In this document: in pieces, positions 37,712-47,601 of the stretch
Position numbering within the stretch: position 1 is the first letter of the stretch
Layout of the letters: the number at the start of each line of letters is the position of its first letter
NCBI GenBank assembly: GCA_030737875.1
Contig: CM060910.1
Coordinates: forward strand, 611,457,303-611,521,302
Length of the DNA stretch: 64,000 bases
Reading direction: 5' to 3'
Source of the DNA: Allium sativum
Taxonomy: Eukaryota > Streptophyta > Magnoliopsida > Asparagales > Amaryllidaceae
The notes under the pieces: model-generated
The model's input: only the letters and a program-made list of their open reading frames with translations
The model's database searches: none
Told to the model about the DNA's origin: nothing
Position numbers and translations under genes: made by a program

Positions 37712-38287
37712 TCAGGGCAGTTTGTATACATCACCAGTTAGCTCTTCACGTTTCTCTTCGAATGTTTCATCAAGTTTGCAATCCTTATCAACATGATGGG
37801 TCCATTTAGTCTTCCCACTATGTCTGAAGTATTTAACTTGCATAACCTTTGCAAAAATTCTTTTATCCATCTTATTTCCACCCATTGGTTCTAAAAAATC
37901 TCGTCTGTATATGTCATCAGCATTTGTAGCACGATCATCAGTCTTAGACTGGAAGAATTTTCGATGAATCATTCCATCTCCACAAAACCAATAATTACCA
38001 ACAGCAAGCATAAACTTAGGATTAGGTCTAATTCTCACAAATTCTCCATTCAAACAACTAGGAAGTAATCCATCAATGACAAAATCAGTATACAGAGGCG
38101 TCTCCTCCTTAGCAGGCATGATATTACTAGAAAGATAGTGAAGATGTTTTGAAGAATCACGCATAAAAGAAACTACTTCTTTTTCAAGAAAATCGATTGC
38201 AGATGAAATGATTCCTCTATTAGGCTTCGGAATTACAACCTGCTTGCGCTTCTCATTGTCGGCTACACCGGGTTCAGCCACATACAC
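37712..38287 (-). CDS. Captured carotenoid cleavage dioxygenase (CCD1-like) fragment
   Basis: The frame is open for 191 codons and has no stop until 37712. Residues from about 20 match the N-terminal part of plant CCD1: a lead of the type NRGIISSAIDFLEKEV, then HLHYLSSNIMPAKEETP, GLLPSCLNGEFVRIRPNPKF and YWFCGDGMIH (family F-D-G-D-G-M-I-H, so one Asp is Cys). The similarity stops there. The next 75 residues (RKFFQ onwards) are not recognised. Whole enzymes have about 540 residues and four iron-binding His, all of which lie beyond this piece except possibly one, so no enzyme activity is expected. The frame overlaps the gag frame by about 25 bases in another phase; a ribosomal shift or a mutation would be needed to join them. 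Confidence 0.8.
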   Translation of the reverse strand: MYVAEPGVADNEKRKQVVIPKPNRGIISSAIDFLEKEVVSFMRDSSKHLHYLSSNIMPAKEETPLYTDFVIDGLLPSCLNGEFVRIRPNPKFMLAVGNYWFCGDGMIHRKFFQSKTDDRATNADDIYRRDFLEPMGGNKMDKRIFAKVMQVKYFRHSGKTKWTHHVDKDCKLDETFEEKREELTGDVYKLP

Positions 38288-39000
38288 CTCTTCTCAAAAG
38301 CAGCATCCTTCTCCACATTATTATCGACATCAACTTTCATATATTCATTCGCTTTATTATGGTTACCGACTTCTTCTTTCTCTTCTTTTGCATCATCTTC
38401 TTCTTCTACTTCATACTCTTCCTCGACTTCCTCCTCGATTTCTTCTTTAGCAGTTTTCTCTCTCATCATCTCCTCTTCAGCTTTTAACGTCTGCTCCAAT
38501 ATCAGCTTATCTTTTAGCTCCATGGCCTTTTTATCATCATTCTTATCAACTTTCCGTGGTAACATATCCACATCTTCATTTCCTTCCTCAATATTCTTAT
38601 CTTCTTTTTCTTCCTTAATTTCATCCTCTACATTTTCATCTACTTCATCATTTTCTTTGACCATCTCTTTCTCTACTTCTTCATCTTTGTCATCCTTTGC
38701 ATACACCTGTTTCAGTAAATTCCACGAATTTTTCACGATTTTCTCTCCATTAATATAATACCATGCTTCTTTATCGACGTTCTCACTCAGCACTATACGA
38801 GCTTGAAGATCTTTCCTTCTCAAACTTGTAAATGCCTCACTCTCTTTCTCCGTTATGTTTTTAACATCTTTTGGCCATTTATAGCCACTCTCAACAATCA
38901 CCCATAGTCCTTTGGAGATTAACTCTTCTTTTTTCCTGTTACTCCATCTTTCATAATTTTCCTTTGTGAGAACGAACGACATAAATAGTAGAAATCTCAT
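38263..39000 (-). CDS. Copia-type gag with long acidic region
   Basis: The first Met after the PBS is at 39000 (MRFLLFMSFVLTKENYERWS); a second at 38982 begins MSFVLTKENYERW, closer to the family start. The block LTKENYERWSNRKKEELIS...GLWVIVESGYKW and the following NSWNLLKQVYAKDD match the DUF4219/UBN2 gag of plant Copia elements. About 125 residues extremely rich in Glu, Lys and Asp follow, predicted coiled coil. The frame is open throughout (about 246 codons) and ends at 38263 inside the CCD-like frame. It could form particles for an element lacking pol. Confidence 0.75.
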   Translation of the reverse strand: MRFLLFMSFVLTKENYERWSNRKKEELISKGLWVIVESGYKWPKDVKNITEKESEAFTSLRRKDLQARIVLSENVDKEAWYYINGEKIVKNSWNLLKQVYAKDDKDEEVEKEMVKENDEVDENVEDEIKEEKEDKNIEEGNEDVDMLPRKVDKNDDKKAMELKDKLILEQTLKAEEEMMREKTAKEEIEEEVEEEYEVEEEDDAKEEKEEVGNHNKANEYMKVDVDNNVEKDAAFEKRCMWLNPV

Positions 39001-39012
39001 GATTTCGACCGA

Positions 39013-39025
39013 GCTCTGATACCAA
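39013..39025 (-). other. Primer binding site of the CCD-carrying element
   Basis: The minus strand TTGGTATCAGAGC lies two bases from the LTR end. Confidence 0.92.
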
Positions 39026-39027
39026 TT

Positions 39028-39411
39028 TGTTGAATTTGAAGAAGAGGAGAAAACTATATTATAAATTTTGGAGGAAGAATTCTTTCTAAATTTTATTTGC
39101 TTTTTAACTTCAATCTTCCTTGCCTCACTCACTTACAACCAAAATAACCACCCACATATATATAGTGGTCTACATGACCTTAGAATTCCAATGGACACAT
39201 TTTCATCAATAGACATAACACTTAACGAACATACATGACTTTTGACTCAAAAGATACAACCTTAATTAGCATGACTCTTAAACAACAAACACAACACTTT
39301 ACGAATTGACATAAGGACTATTAACTTCTCTTGGCTTTTCACCTATTAAGACACTTATCCCTTCATTTTTTTTTATCATTTTCCAATATCTCATTTAAAG
39401 TTTATCCAACA
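39028..39411 (-). repeat. 5' LTR of the CCD-carrying element
   Basis: Matches 37282-37677 end to end. Confidence 0.92.
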
Positions 39412-40350
39412 CAATCATCAGCAAATATTAACACAATAATAAATTATTATACAATTACATGAATTTCACCCAATCATGATAAAACAACAAATGATCAAAT
39501 AAATGGATCTAAACTTGCATAAACACATGAACTAAAGTAGAAATTTACCGATTTAAGTTGCTATATTAGATCCTATGGTGATTCGAATGAAAATATACTT
39601 ACCATAATGTAGATCTAGGTGAAAACATCTTGAAATGATGAAAATAAGATAAAACAAACTATATACTCGATTGAATTCGTGCGAGAGATGTTTATCACTC
39701 ACCAAATCTTCAAAATAGCTTGAAAACAACTAATCTCTAATCCGGACAGCGAAGAACGATCTTCAACTCTCTCAATTTGATGTGATATACTCTCCCTTGA
39801 TGTAGAACTAGCCTTTCTTGATGTAGATCTTCAATCTTCTTATGTAAATTTATGATTTTTAATGGAGGAGATATGTATTTGATTGAGCAAGGTGGATCAT
39901 GAGCTCAACCAAATGAGAAATAAAGAAACTAAACCATTCTCCTTGTCTCTACCCCTCTATTTATAGTCAAACCAACAACCTGCTAATGAACCTCACTAAT
40001 TAGCTCGCTAATGATTAATTAGTCTGTCCAGAAATTGTGTAGCACTAAAACAACGATTCCTCTCAAACCGCTGAACCAAATCTTTAATATGAACGCTATT
40101 CGAAATTGGCAACACTATTTCCTTTTCAATAAAGTCAATCTCAACACATGATTCGATCCCAGTCAAAAGTTATGTTTTGTACAAAACTGATAAGCGCAAA
40201 ATGATCACAAATAAAATTGATAAAAATTATGGACATGTCTCACATCCTCATAACCAACATATCAAAATATGATAATGATCCGACCTTCGGGGAATTAAAT
40301 AAAAATATTTTACGATCATCCGATACGTAAATGTAGGTCGTTACAGATTG

Positions 40351-40602
40351 GATCTAAGTGCAAACTGATGAGCTGATACAAGAAAGGGGAAGTGGTGGTT
40401 AAAGGTGTAATTTTCTCCAAAAAACCATGTGATTTAGTTCACTTCAAACCTCTAGGACTTATGCTTGGAAAGTTTCTATTGACTATATACGGATGAAGAA
40501 ACATATTTGTGGCGAAATACGGATGAATTTAAAGTTGTTAGAGATGCTGTAAGATCAACAGTTGCTTGGAGTAGAGAGTTCATCAATTTAGATCTTTCGT
40601 AA
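40351..40602 (+). pseudogene. Ptta/En-Spm-type gene, last exon
   Basis: Directly after the Gypsy target duplication the frame of the exon at 25885-25963 resumes: SKCKLMSxYKKGEVVVKGVIFS, DLVHFKPLG, then after a shift LWRNTDEFKVV and STVAWSREFINLDLS with a stop at 40600-40602. These match the conserved C-terminal domain of Ptta/En-Spm-type proteins. One internal stop stands where Trp is expected (TGG to TGA) and a frameshift follows the PLG block. The split coding sequence shows the Gypsy element inserted within this exon. Confidence 0.72.
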
Positions 40603-41610
40603 TAATTAACTAGTAATTTAGTTTTGTTGTGAAGCAGCTAAAATTAGGATGTTTGATTTTATATTGCACTTCTGAATGTGTAATAATTTGAAGCTTTAGA
40701 TGTTCAACCAATTATTTTTATAATTTTGTTCTGGCATCTTTCAATTGTTTGTCTGTGGATTGTTTATATTAGTTAATTCTTCTCATAAAGGGTGTTGTAT
40801 TAGCATCAAATTGTTTGTGTATCTATATGTTTACACAATAATATACACAAAGTGGATTAATGATACATAGGTTCATTCTACTGTGGAAGAGAAGTTAAGA
40901 CAACTCCAAGTTGAGATTGGAAATGAGAAAATCCCTGGGATACAGATGAACTTTTATTATCTTTGATGTTTGATCTGAAAATGCATCATTTTTATTTACT
41001 ATTTAATTCTTTTTCCACTAGCTATTATTGTGTAAATTTATATTTGTTGTTGTTTTCTTCCATGTATGTGCGTATAATGGTGATGCACGCTTTTCTTGTG
41101 AAAGCATTGAATCACAATGTCGGGTAAATCAGTTTATCGTTTCTTTTAGCAGATGTAAATTTCTTTAAAAATATTGTATTGAATTTGGCTTTGGCAAATA
41201 TATTTCTTTGACTTCGAGGACATCATGAACTATCCAGTTTCTTTTAACTCATGTAAGTTTCAATTCTTTTCAAGTATGTTTATGATCTAAAAAATAAATA
41301 AAAACAAAAAAAATCCTAGGGCTTATCCATAATTAAACATCATAATTTGATTACTGCAAAGTCTTTACCCTTCTATTTATGGTTTCAGATTCATAAGCAA
41401 TTTTTTTCTTTCTAAATTCTAATCTTTTGCCTTTTATTCGTTGTAGTGGGTTTCACTTCTTGTTAAAGGGTAGCAAGTTTGCTTCTTGCTTTGGTTGCTC
41501 TAAACATCAAATTTAAGCTCTATTTTTTTGTAATATTGGAAATTCTTGTCGGCTTGTGAACTAAATCTGTAGAAACGAAGACTTTTGTGGCTTCTTGTGC
41601 AAGTTTAATC
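40603..41610. other. Downstream flank; no clear gene
   Basis: AT-rich, likely 3' UTR and flank of the transposase-like gene. A short plus-strand stretch near 40870-40965 (STVEEKLRQLQVEIGNEK) is coiled-coil-like and may be an exon scrap. Confidence 0.4.
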
Positions 41611-41800
41611 CGCACCGATTCTTCTGTTCCAGTTTTGTATGTGCCCCGTGTCCCCAGCCAATCACAGCCCCCTGATTTCTGCTTTTTGCAGTTAAATCCC
41701 TCAATTGTCCGTGGACTTAAATGCAAAAAAAGAAAATAGAGAGATTTGATTAGTGAGCACACGAGGGGACAAAGGGGTTGAGCAGAGAAGAATTGCTCTC
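41611..41800. mobile_element. Mutator-type MITE, copy 1
   Basis: A 190-bp imperfect hairpin with an exact 9-bp duplication AGTTTAATC on both sides (41602-41610 and 41801-41809). It shares its middle (AATCA, CTGATTT, TTTTTGCAGTTAA) with the element at 50422-50607. Confidence 0.8.
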
Positions 41801-42639
41801 AGTTTAATCTTTATGCTTCTGTGTTTTAATATAGTTTCGAGAAATTGTTAGGACTATAATAAATTGCAAAAAGCGATTGATCATACTGTTAGGACATATC
41901 GATGAGATGTAAAGTGAAGAGACCTTAACATAGAAAAAATTACCAAGGTGGAAAGGCACTTCATTATATTGGATCGGTAATATCTTCAATCCATATATAC
42001 TAGATGTCAGTTTATAAATTTCCTTAATGAGATATGAGAAGATAGGCAGCTTTTGAACGTTATTTTGTATAGGAATGGAAAGTGAGTACAGTGCAGTTAA
42101 ATGTTTAGTACTTTTTGATTGAGTATGATGTTATGGTTTCTGTTCTCCACACATGAATCTCTTTGTTTATACCTCTTTCTATTTTGATATATAATTAGTA
42201 GTTTTTAAATTTTCATTTAATTAATTTGGAATTCATCTTTTATTTTACCTTATATTCTCCAGTTGCATTTTACAATTGTTCAAAGTGCAAACTCCATTGT
42301 ATTCAGTCATGTGCACAAAAAGAAAAATGAATGTTTTTTTACAGGAACTCAAAACAAATATGATTTGTTCTGTAGTACAGCTGATGGAATTTAAAAGGGG
42401 TTGCATCAAATATTTGATAAAGATATCTGTATGAAGTGTTGCACATAGCATACTGAATATTTTTAATCATGTAATGAACTTGGCCTTTCTGCTTATAGCC
42501 GGCATACTACCATATCCACCAATATTGGATTTTCTTAATATGCAATTTACAACATACTTGCTAAAAAGAGAGAGGTGTTATTATATACTCCATGTGACAA
42601 TGAAGTGCCTGAACTTGGGGCAGTTGATTTAACTGCTTG

Positions 42640-42860
42640 CACTAACAACGAAAACAGACTTTCTTTTATGACACTAAGCTGGCAACAATGTTTATGAGGT
42701 CTTACTGGAACCTAGGAGGCGATTTTAATGACTGTTATAAGATATTTTCAGGAATGAATGAATATGCATGATATGTTGTCTTGGACTGCTGTCATAACTG
42801 TCTCTGCTGAACAAAACAAACCTGAAGCATATCACTACTCAAACAAGTTAGTTTGGCAGA
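42640..42860 (+). pseudogene. PPR-like gene fragment
   Basis: The plus strand gives WNLGGDFNDCYKIFSGMNE and, after a one-base shift, DMLSWTAVITVSAEQNKPEAY. This matches a plant pentatricopeptide repeat junction (a helix pair ending K-I-F, then D-x-x-S-W-T-x-x-I). Only one to two repeats are present, so it is a fragment, probably captured or left by decay. Confidence 0.5.
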
Positions 42861-43107
42861 TACATTTTTTGTTCCAGACGTAAATGGTGCATGTTTTAGT
42901 TGTGCATGTTTATGCATGTATATATGTTAGCAAGTTACATCAGAGTAATATATTTGAAGAAAAATGTGTTGCATCTAATGTAACTTTTCCTATTTTTCCA
43001 TAGAGACATCAAACTAATTAATACAGATAAGACGTTAATTACCAGTGTGTAAAATTAGCAATAGAATTTTTGTTTACAACATCAAAAATTATTATTTTTT
43101 TGCAAGA

Positions 43108-43247
43108 GAAGGAAGATCCAGCGTTGACTGGATGGGACCGCTTTGCACATAGAGAATATATGAGGTTGTCTACGGAAGAAGATGGTGAAGGTATCTATTT
43201 TGGTAGTGGAGATGTATTGGATAATTCTCTTATGGCTCCATTTTAAC
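43108..43247 (+). pseudogene. Unrecognised short coding-like stretch
   Basis: The plus strand reads EDPALTGWDRFAHREYMRLS and then EEDGEGIYFGSGDV before a stop near 43245. Composition is protein-like and differs from its AT-rich surroundings, but I cannot name the family. It could be an exon captured together with the neighbouring fragments. Confidence 0.35.
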
Positions 43248-43319
43248 TTCTGGTTTTAGGTGCGTATTTTTTCTTGATTTTTCCTTACGATCTACATCAT
43301 TCTGATTTTCCACATATGT

Positions 43320-43581
43320 GGACTCAATTCCCAAGATTCTTGAGTTTGCTTCTAAGAATAGAAATTTGTTCATCACTAACGGTGTTAGTGGTGTTTGGCT
43401 GAGATTGCCCCTTGAATTTCTTCCATTAAATCTCAACACACACTACTAACACTGTCAGTGGTGTCATGATGACACACGTTAAATAGTGTCAACAAACTAG
43501 CTCTCTGCTTCTAAGCTCGCTCTTTCGGTATGTCTGCAAAGTACTCACGGTGGTGCTTTCATCTTTCCAGAAGCACAACCC
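43320..43581 (+). pseudogene. SAMDC: S-adenosylmethionine decarboxylase pseudogene, 5' remnant
   Basis: The frame SIPKILEFASK continues, after a small MITE (43356-43505), as LALSVCLQSTHGGAFIFPEAQP. This is the plant SAMDC segment before the central FE-rich region. The Copia element at 43582 cuts the sequence after Gln-Pro; it resumes at 49635 with VPYQNFE. SAMDC makes decarboxylated AdoMet for spermidine and spermine synthesis. The N-terminal third, with the pyruvoyl cleavage site and uORF leader, is not recognisable here. Confidence 0.78.
43356..43505. mobile_element. Small Mutator-type MITE in the SAMDC pseudogene
   Basis: A 150-bp insert with imperfect inverted ends (GAATAGAAATTTGTTCA against GAGAGCTAGTTTGTTGA) lies between a 9-bp direct repeat TGCTTCTAA (43347-43355 and 43506-43514). 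Removing it restores the SAMDC reading frame. Confidence 0.7.
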
Positions 43582-43848
43582 GCAGATAAAATGAATTGCG
43601 GCTACTACACATTATCTCTTTTATTACGAGGTCACGAGTTATTCTCGTGCCGCTTCCTTTATATTTTATTTGTTGTTTGATTATTTATCGTATGGGCTTT
43701 ACAATAATGTTTGGGCTTTACATTTTTAGCCCACTTAGATGTGTATTTATGCAACATTAACTTGAACATTTAATTATTCAATTCAATAATACAAGTTTTC
43801 AATCTATTCACCAATATTCTTACTTTTGCAACTTTATGAACATCTTAG
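43582..43848 (+). repeat. 5' LTR of the Copia in SAMDC
   Basis: Matches 49363-49629. The core starts TGAATTGCGGCTAC; nine or ten further matching bases precede it. Confidence 0.8.
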
Positions 43849-44297
43849 CTTGGTGTTAGAGCATTTTCATTTCCCTCGCTTAACAACGGATCACCATCCT
43901 GGTCCTGATTCCTTATTACCCTCTCTGATTGCTTTCTCTTCAATGAAGTTGATTATATTTTCCCCTCCTCAGAAAAACATTATCATCAGAGTGGGAAGTT
44001 GTTTCCTACAGTGTGCCTTGCCTGATCAAGATAATACATGGCTGCATATCAGTGTTATGCCTCGCTAGTGCAAATCCAGTGACTACAACACTGCACCAAA
44101 AAACTTGTAACAAAAAGTTTCAAGAAGTCAAGAAAAATCTTAAACACCACTGTGTCTTACCATCAATCCAAGTCAGAGAGAGTTTATTCATCATTCTTGT
44201 ATACCTGGCTGAATCAGCGTGTTCAGTGCCTTCCATATTCCTCCTGATAGCCAATTCTTGACCTTTTTTCTTGTTTTGAAGTCGTTGTGTCATCATC

Positions 44298-45975
44298 ATG
44301 GTGGATAACACCAATTCTTCAACAACTTCAAATCCATCTGGTGGGTCAAATTTGACAGGGACTACTGCAGACCATCTAATAAAAAGTGTAGTTAGTCCTC
44401 AATCACAATTGGTAAATATTCAACTCGATGAGAATAATTACCTTTTGTGGAAATTACAGATTGAAACTGCAATACAAGGTTATGTATTAGAAGGCTTTAT
44501 CATGGGTACTCTTACAGTTAGGGATGACAATGGGGCGGGGCGGGCGCGGGTAGTACCACCCCATCACCCGCCCCATTGGGTGATTTTTTGCCCCGTGCCC
44601 GCCCCATACCCACACGGGTATCCATTAAACGGGTTTTAAATGGGTTGCGGGTAATGGCGAGTATTCGTGGGTATCCATTATATTTATTCAATTTATTTTT
44701 TAGTTATTTATTGAAATTATTTAAAAGTACATTTGGTAAAAAAAACAAATTAGATCAATTCTTAAATGCTAACATCAAAATACCAATACATATTTAAACC
44801 AATATCCAAAAAGAAGAGACAACAATAGAAGTATCCATCAAAATATCAACAACCAGTTATAAACTGTTGAGTAAAAGCATGCACACAAATACCGAACAAC
44901 CAACAACAATATTTTTTTTATTGACTATTAATAATAAATCACATTCAATACGAGCACGGGTACCCGCAGACATGGATATTTTACTATTCGTACCCGCCCC
45001 ATTAATTAACGAATATTAAAAATATCCGTTTATTTTACCCATGGATACCCATTTAACTATCCGTTTCATACCCATGACGGATTTTACCCACGGATAACCG
45101 CGGGTACGGATTTTTTTGCCATCCCTACTTACAGTGCCACAAAAGTTTATCACATATCAGTCCAACAGTATCATTCCCAATGAAGAATACACTAAATATC
45201 ATAGGCAAGTTAGATTAATCTCTGTATGGTTACTATCATATGTTGATGAGAAGTTATTGCCATAAGTTACTGGGTATAAGACTGCTGTTGAAATCTGGCA
45301 AACTTTAGAAAAGTCATTTAATAGCCAATCTTATGCTAAAGTCATGTTGTACAAAAGATAGTTGCACAAAATCAGAAAAGAAAACACACCCATGAGAGAA
45401 TATTTGAGTAAAATGAAATCTATATGTGATTTGCTTGAAGCTGTAGGACACAAATTGCTAGATTCAGAACAAATTTTGTGTATCTTAAGTGGATTAAGTG
45501 ACGAGTATGAAACCGTTGAAGCTATTATTGCAACACAAAAAGAATTTACATCCTTAGATGATGTATGTGTTATTCTTCTATCACATGAAGCCAGACTTGA
45601 AAGTAAAAGAACTCAAGAAAGTGACTTTAATGTGAATTATGCTGCCAACAATTCTAGAAACAAAAATCAGAATTTCAAGAATGAACAAACCTTTCAGAGA
45701 TGTGGTCAACCAACTAGAGGAAGGGACAGAGACAGGTGGAACAACACCACCAACAAGCCAAAATGTCAAATTTGCGAGAAGGCTGGTCACATTGCACTAA
45801 GATGCTTCTTTAGGTTCAATGAAAATTTTGCAATGAACCAAAATACAACATCTCAGAGGAATTCAAATCCAGGTGGCAACCTTGCACAAACTAAAAATGA
45901 TGCATCTGTTCAACCTGAATCATCAAGAAATCAAGGTGAAAGTGCAAGGGCAGTTCACATAAATGATGATAGCTA
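44298..45975 (+). pseudogene. Copia gag (UBN2 type), interrupted by a MITE
   Basis: The start at 44298 gives MVDNTNSSTTSNPSGG then LDENNYLLWKLQIETAIQGY, parallel to the gag at 12293. After the MITE (44519-45127) the frame resumes at PQKFITYQ. It passes stops near 45264 and 45358 and continues LHKIRKENTPMREYLSKMKS to a CCHC knuckle CQICEKAGHIALRC (about 45763-45805). It would be the particle shell protein. Confidence 0.85.
44519..45127. mobile_element. hAT-type MITE in Copia gag
   Basis: The ends are TAGGGATGACAA and TTGCCATCCCTA (one mismatch). An exact 8-bp duplication CTTACAGT flanks the 609-bp element (44511-44518 and 45128-45135). GC-rich GCGGGTACCCG words cluster near both ends. No transposase is present. 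Confidence 0.93.
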
Positions 45976-47475
45976 GTATCTTGATTCTGGTGCTACCAAT
46001 CACATCACAATTAATCTTCAAATCTTAATCTTGGCAATAGAGAATACAAAGGTAATTAATCCATATCTATGGGGAATGGTAAGTGTATTGATATTTCACA
46101 CATAGGTAAAGGCAGTATAAATGGTAAGAGAAAACTCTTCTTACACAAGTTATTAAGGGTTCCTAGAATAAAGAAGAATTTGATCAGTGTATCTCAATTT
46201 ACTAGAGATAACAATGTGTATTTTGAAATTTTCCCTACACATTGCTTGGTTAAAGACATACTGGCTAAAGATATTCTTTTATAGGGTGATACTGTTATAG
46301 GACTATACAAATTTAATATTGTTAACTGTAATGATTGTATAAGTCATGTTGCATGCTGCAATGTTTATGAAATTAGTGATAATATCTCTACTTTTGATTC
46401 ATGGCACTATAAACATGGTCATTCAACTGCTAGTGTTGTAAAAAAAATTCTTCTTGATAATAAGATACCCTTTAATGATATAAATTTACCCTATGTTTGC
46501 AAATTTTGTCAAATGGGTAAAAATCATAAACTACCTTTTACTAATTCTGCTACTATTTGTACTAAGCCTTTACAAATGGTAGCTACAGATTTGTGGGGTC
46601 CTGCACCCATAAACACTGATTTTGGATATAAATATTATATATCCTTTGTGGATGCATATACTAGATACACATGGTTGCATCTGCTCTAGTCAAAATCTGA
46701 TACTCAAAATGCTGTTAGACATTTTGCTAATCTTGTTGAAAATCAATTCAACAGTACCATATAAAGATTATAAACTCTGATGGAGGTTCTGAATTTAAGC
46801 CTCTTTCTAGTTATTCCAATGATAAAGGGATTGTTCATAGAATAACTTTTCCCTACACATATGAACAAAATGGCCTTGTTGAGAGGAAATATAGACACAA
46901 TGTAGAAACTGGTTTAACACTATTAGCTCAAGCTTCAGTAGCATTAAAGTTTTGGCCAAAATCTTTCAATTCAGTGGTTTTTCTAATCAATAGGGTGCCT
47001 ACCAAAAATTTGGATGGTATTAGCCCTCTAGAGAAATTATATAGTGTTAAACAAGATTACAAAAGTTTAAATCTTTTGGATGCCTTTACTATCCGTATCT
47101 AAAGCCATATATTACAAAAAACTTGACTTGAAGTCTAAACCATGCACTTTTATTGGCTACTATAATAATCAGAAAGGTTATAAGTGCATTGATGCACATG
47201 GCAGAATATATATTAGTAGACATGTTGTTTTAGATGAGAAGATATTTCCATTTAAACAAGCTAACATGAAAACATCCAACAAAGTTTACAATTCGAAGAT
47301 CAATATACTTGAACCACCCATCCTTGGTAATGTTTGGGAAGATATGATCAGTGCTGAGGCTGTTGATCCTCATTATAATAATCAGATTGTTGATGATCAA
47401 CAAATTGACAGTTTAGAGACACCCAGCCATGCCTTGCACTCATCCAGTTCATCACAAAGTTCAACCAGAGTGTAA
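45976..47475 (+). pseudogene. Copia protease and integrase, broken
   Basis: Protease: YLDSGATNHIT (about 45980-46010), preceded by a TAG where Trp is usual. GAG-pre-integrase: WHYKHGH and CKFCQMGKNHKLPF (about 46400-46530). Integrase core: MVATDLWGPA, then in another frame NSDGGSEF, and NGLVERKYRHN, so the three acidic positions are still visible. A late part (47080-47475) has KSKPCTFIGYYNNQKGYKC. Several stops (e.g. near 46282, 46690 and 46760) disable it. Confidence 0.85.
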
Positions 47476-47601
47476 GAAAATATACAGAATAATCAACAAG
47501 TCAATGAGAGTGAGGAGAACAATTCAAATAGCAACAATAATGAATAATAGGAATCTACTTTACTAGTCAATCCTGCTCAAACTGAAACTGGCCGTCATAT
47601 A

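Larger units (their letters stand above)
37282..39411 (-). mobile_element. Non-autonomous Copia-type element with gag and a captured CCD fragment
   Basis: LTRs of 396 and 384 bp (TGTTGAATTTG...ATCCAACA; about twenty differences by eye) are flanked by an exact 5-bp duplication CAATC (37277-37281 and 39412-39416). PBS TTGGTATCAGAGC (39013-39025, minus) and a polypurine tract (37678-37690) are at the right places. Between them are only a gag-like frame and a carotenoid cleavage dioxygenase-like frame; protease, integrase and RT are absent. It must have been moved by another element's enzymes. Confidence 0.94.
25964..40345 (-). mobile_element. Ty3/Gypsy Tekay-like chromovirus, split by two later insertions
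   Basis: Long LTRs (25964-28752; 35736-40345 including a 2.13-kb insertion) flank gag-pol on the minus strand. The target duplication is GATTG (25959-25963 and 40346-40350). PBS and polypurine tract sit at the expected borders. A CACTA element (31845-34093) separates protease from RT, and a Copia-type element (37282-39411) sits in the right LTR. Many stops and changed catalytic residues indicate an old, dead copy. Chromodomain-like C-terminal residues and similarity to the 56.4-kb element support a Tekay-like assignment. Confidence 0.95.
35736..40345 (-). repeat. 5' LTR of the split Gypsy element, carrying an insertion
   Basis: It starts TGTGACGACTG and ends GGTCGTTACA. Without the 2.13-kb insertion and its duplication it is about 2475 bp, shorter than the other LTR mainly because it has fewer tandem units. 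Confidence 0.93.

Noticed and set aside
38522..38758. Ser/Phe-rich plus-strand frame
   Set aside because: It is the complement of the Glu/Lys-rich gag region on the minus strand.
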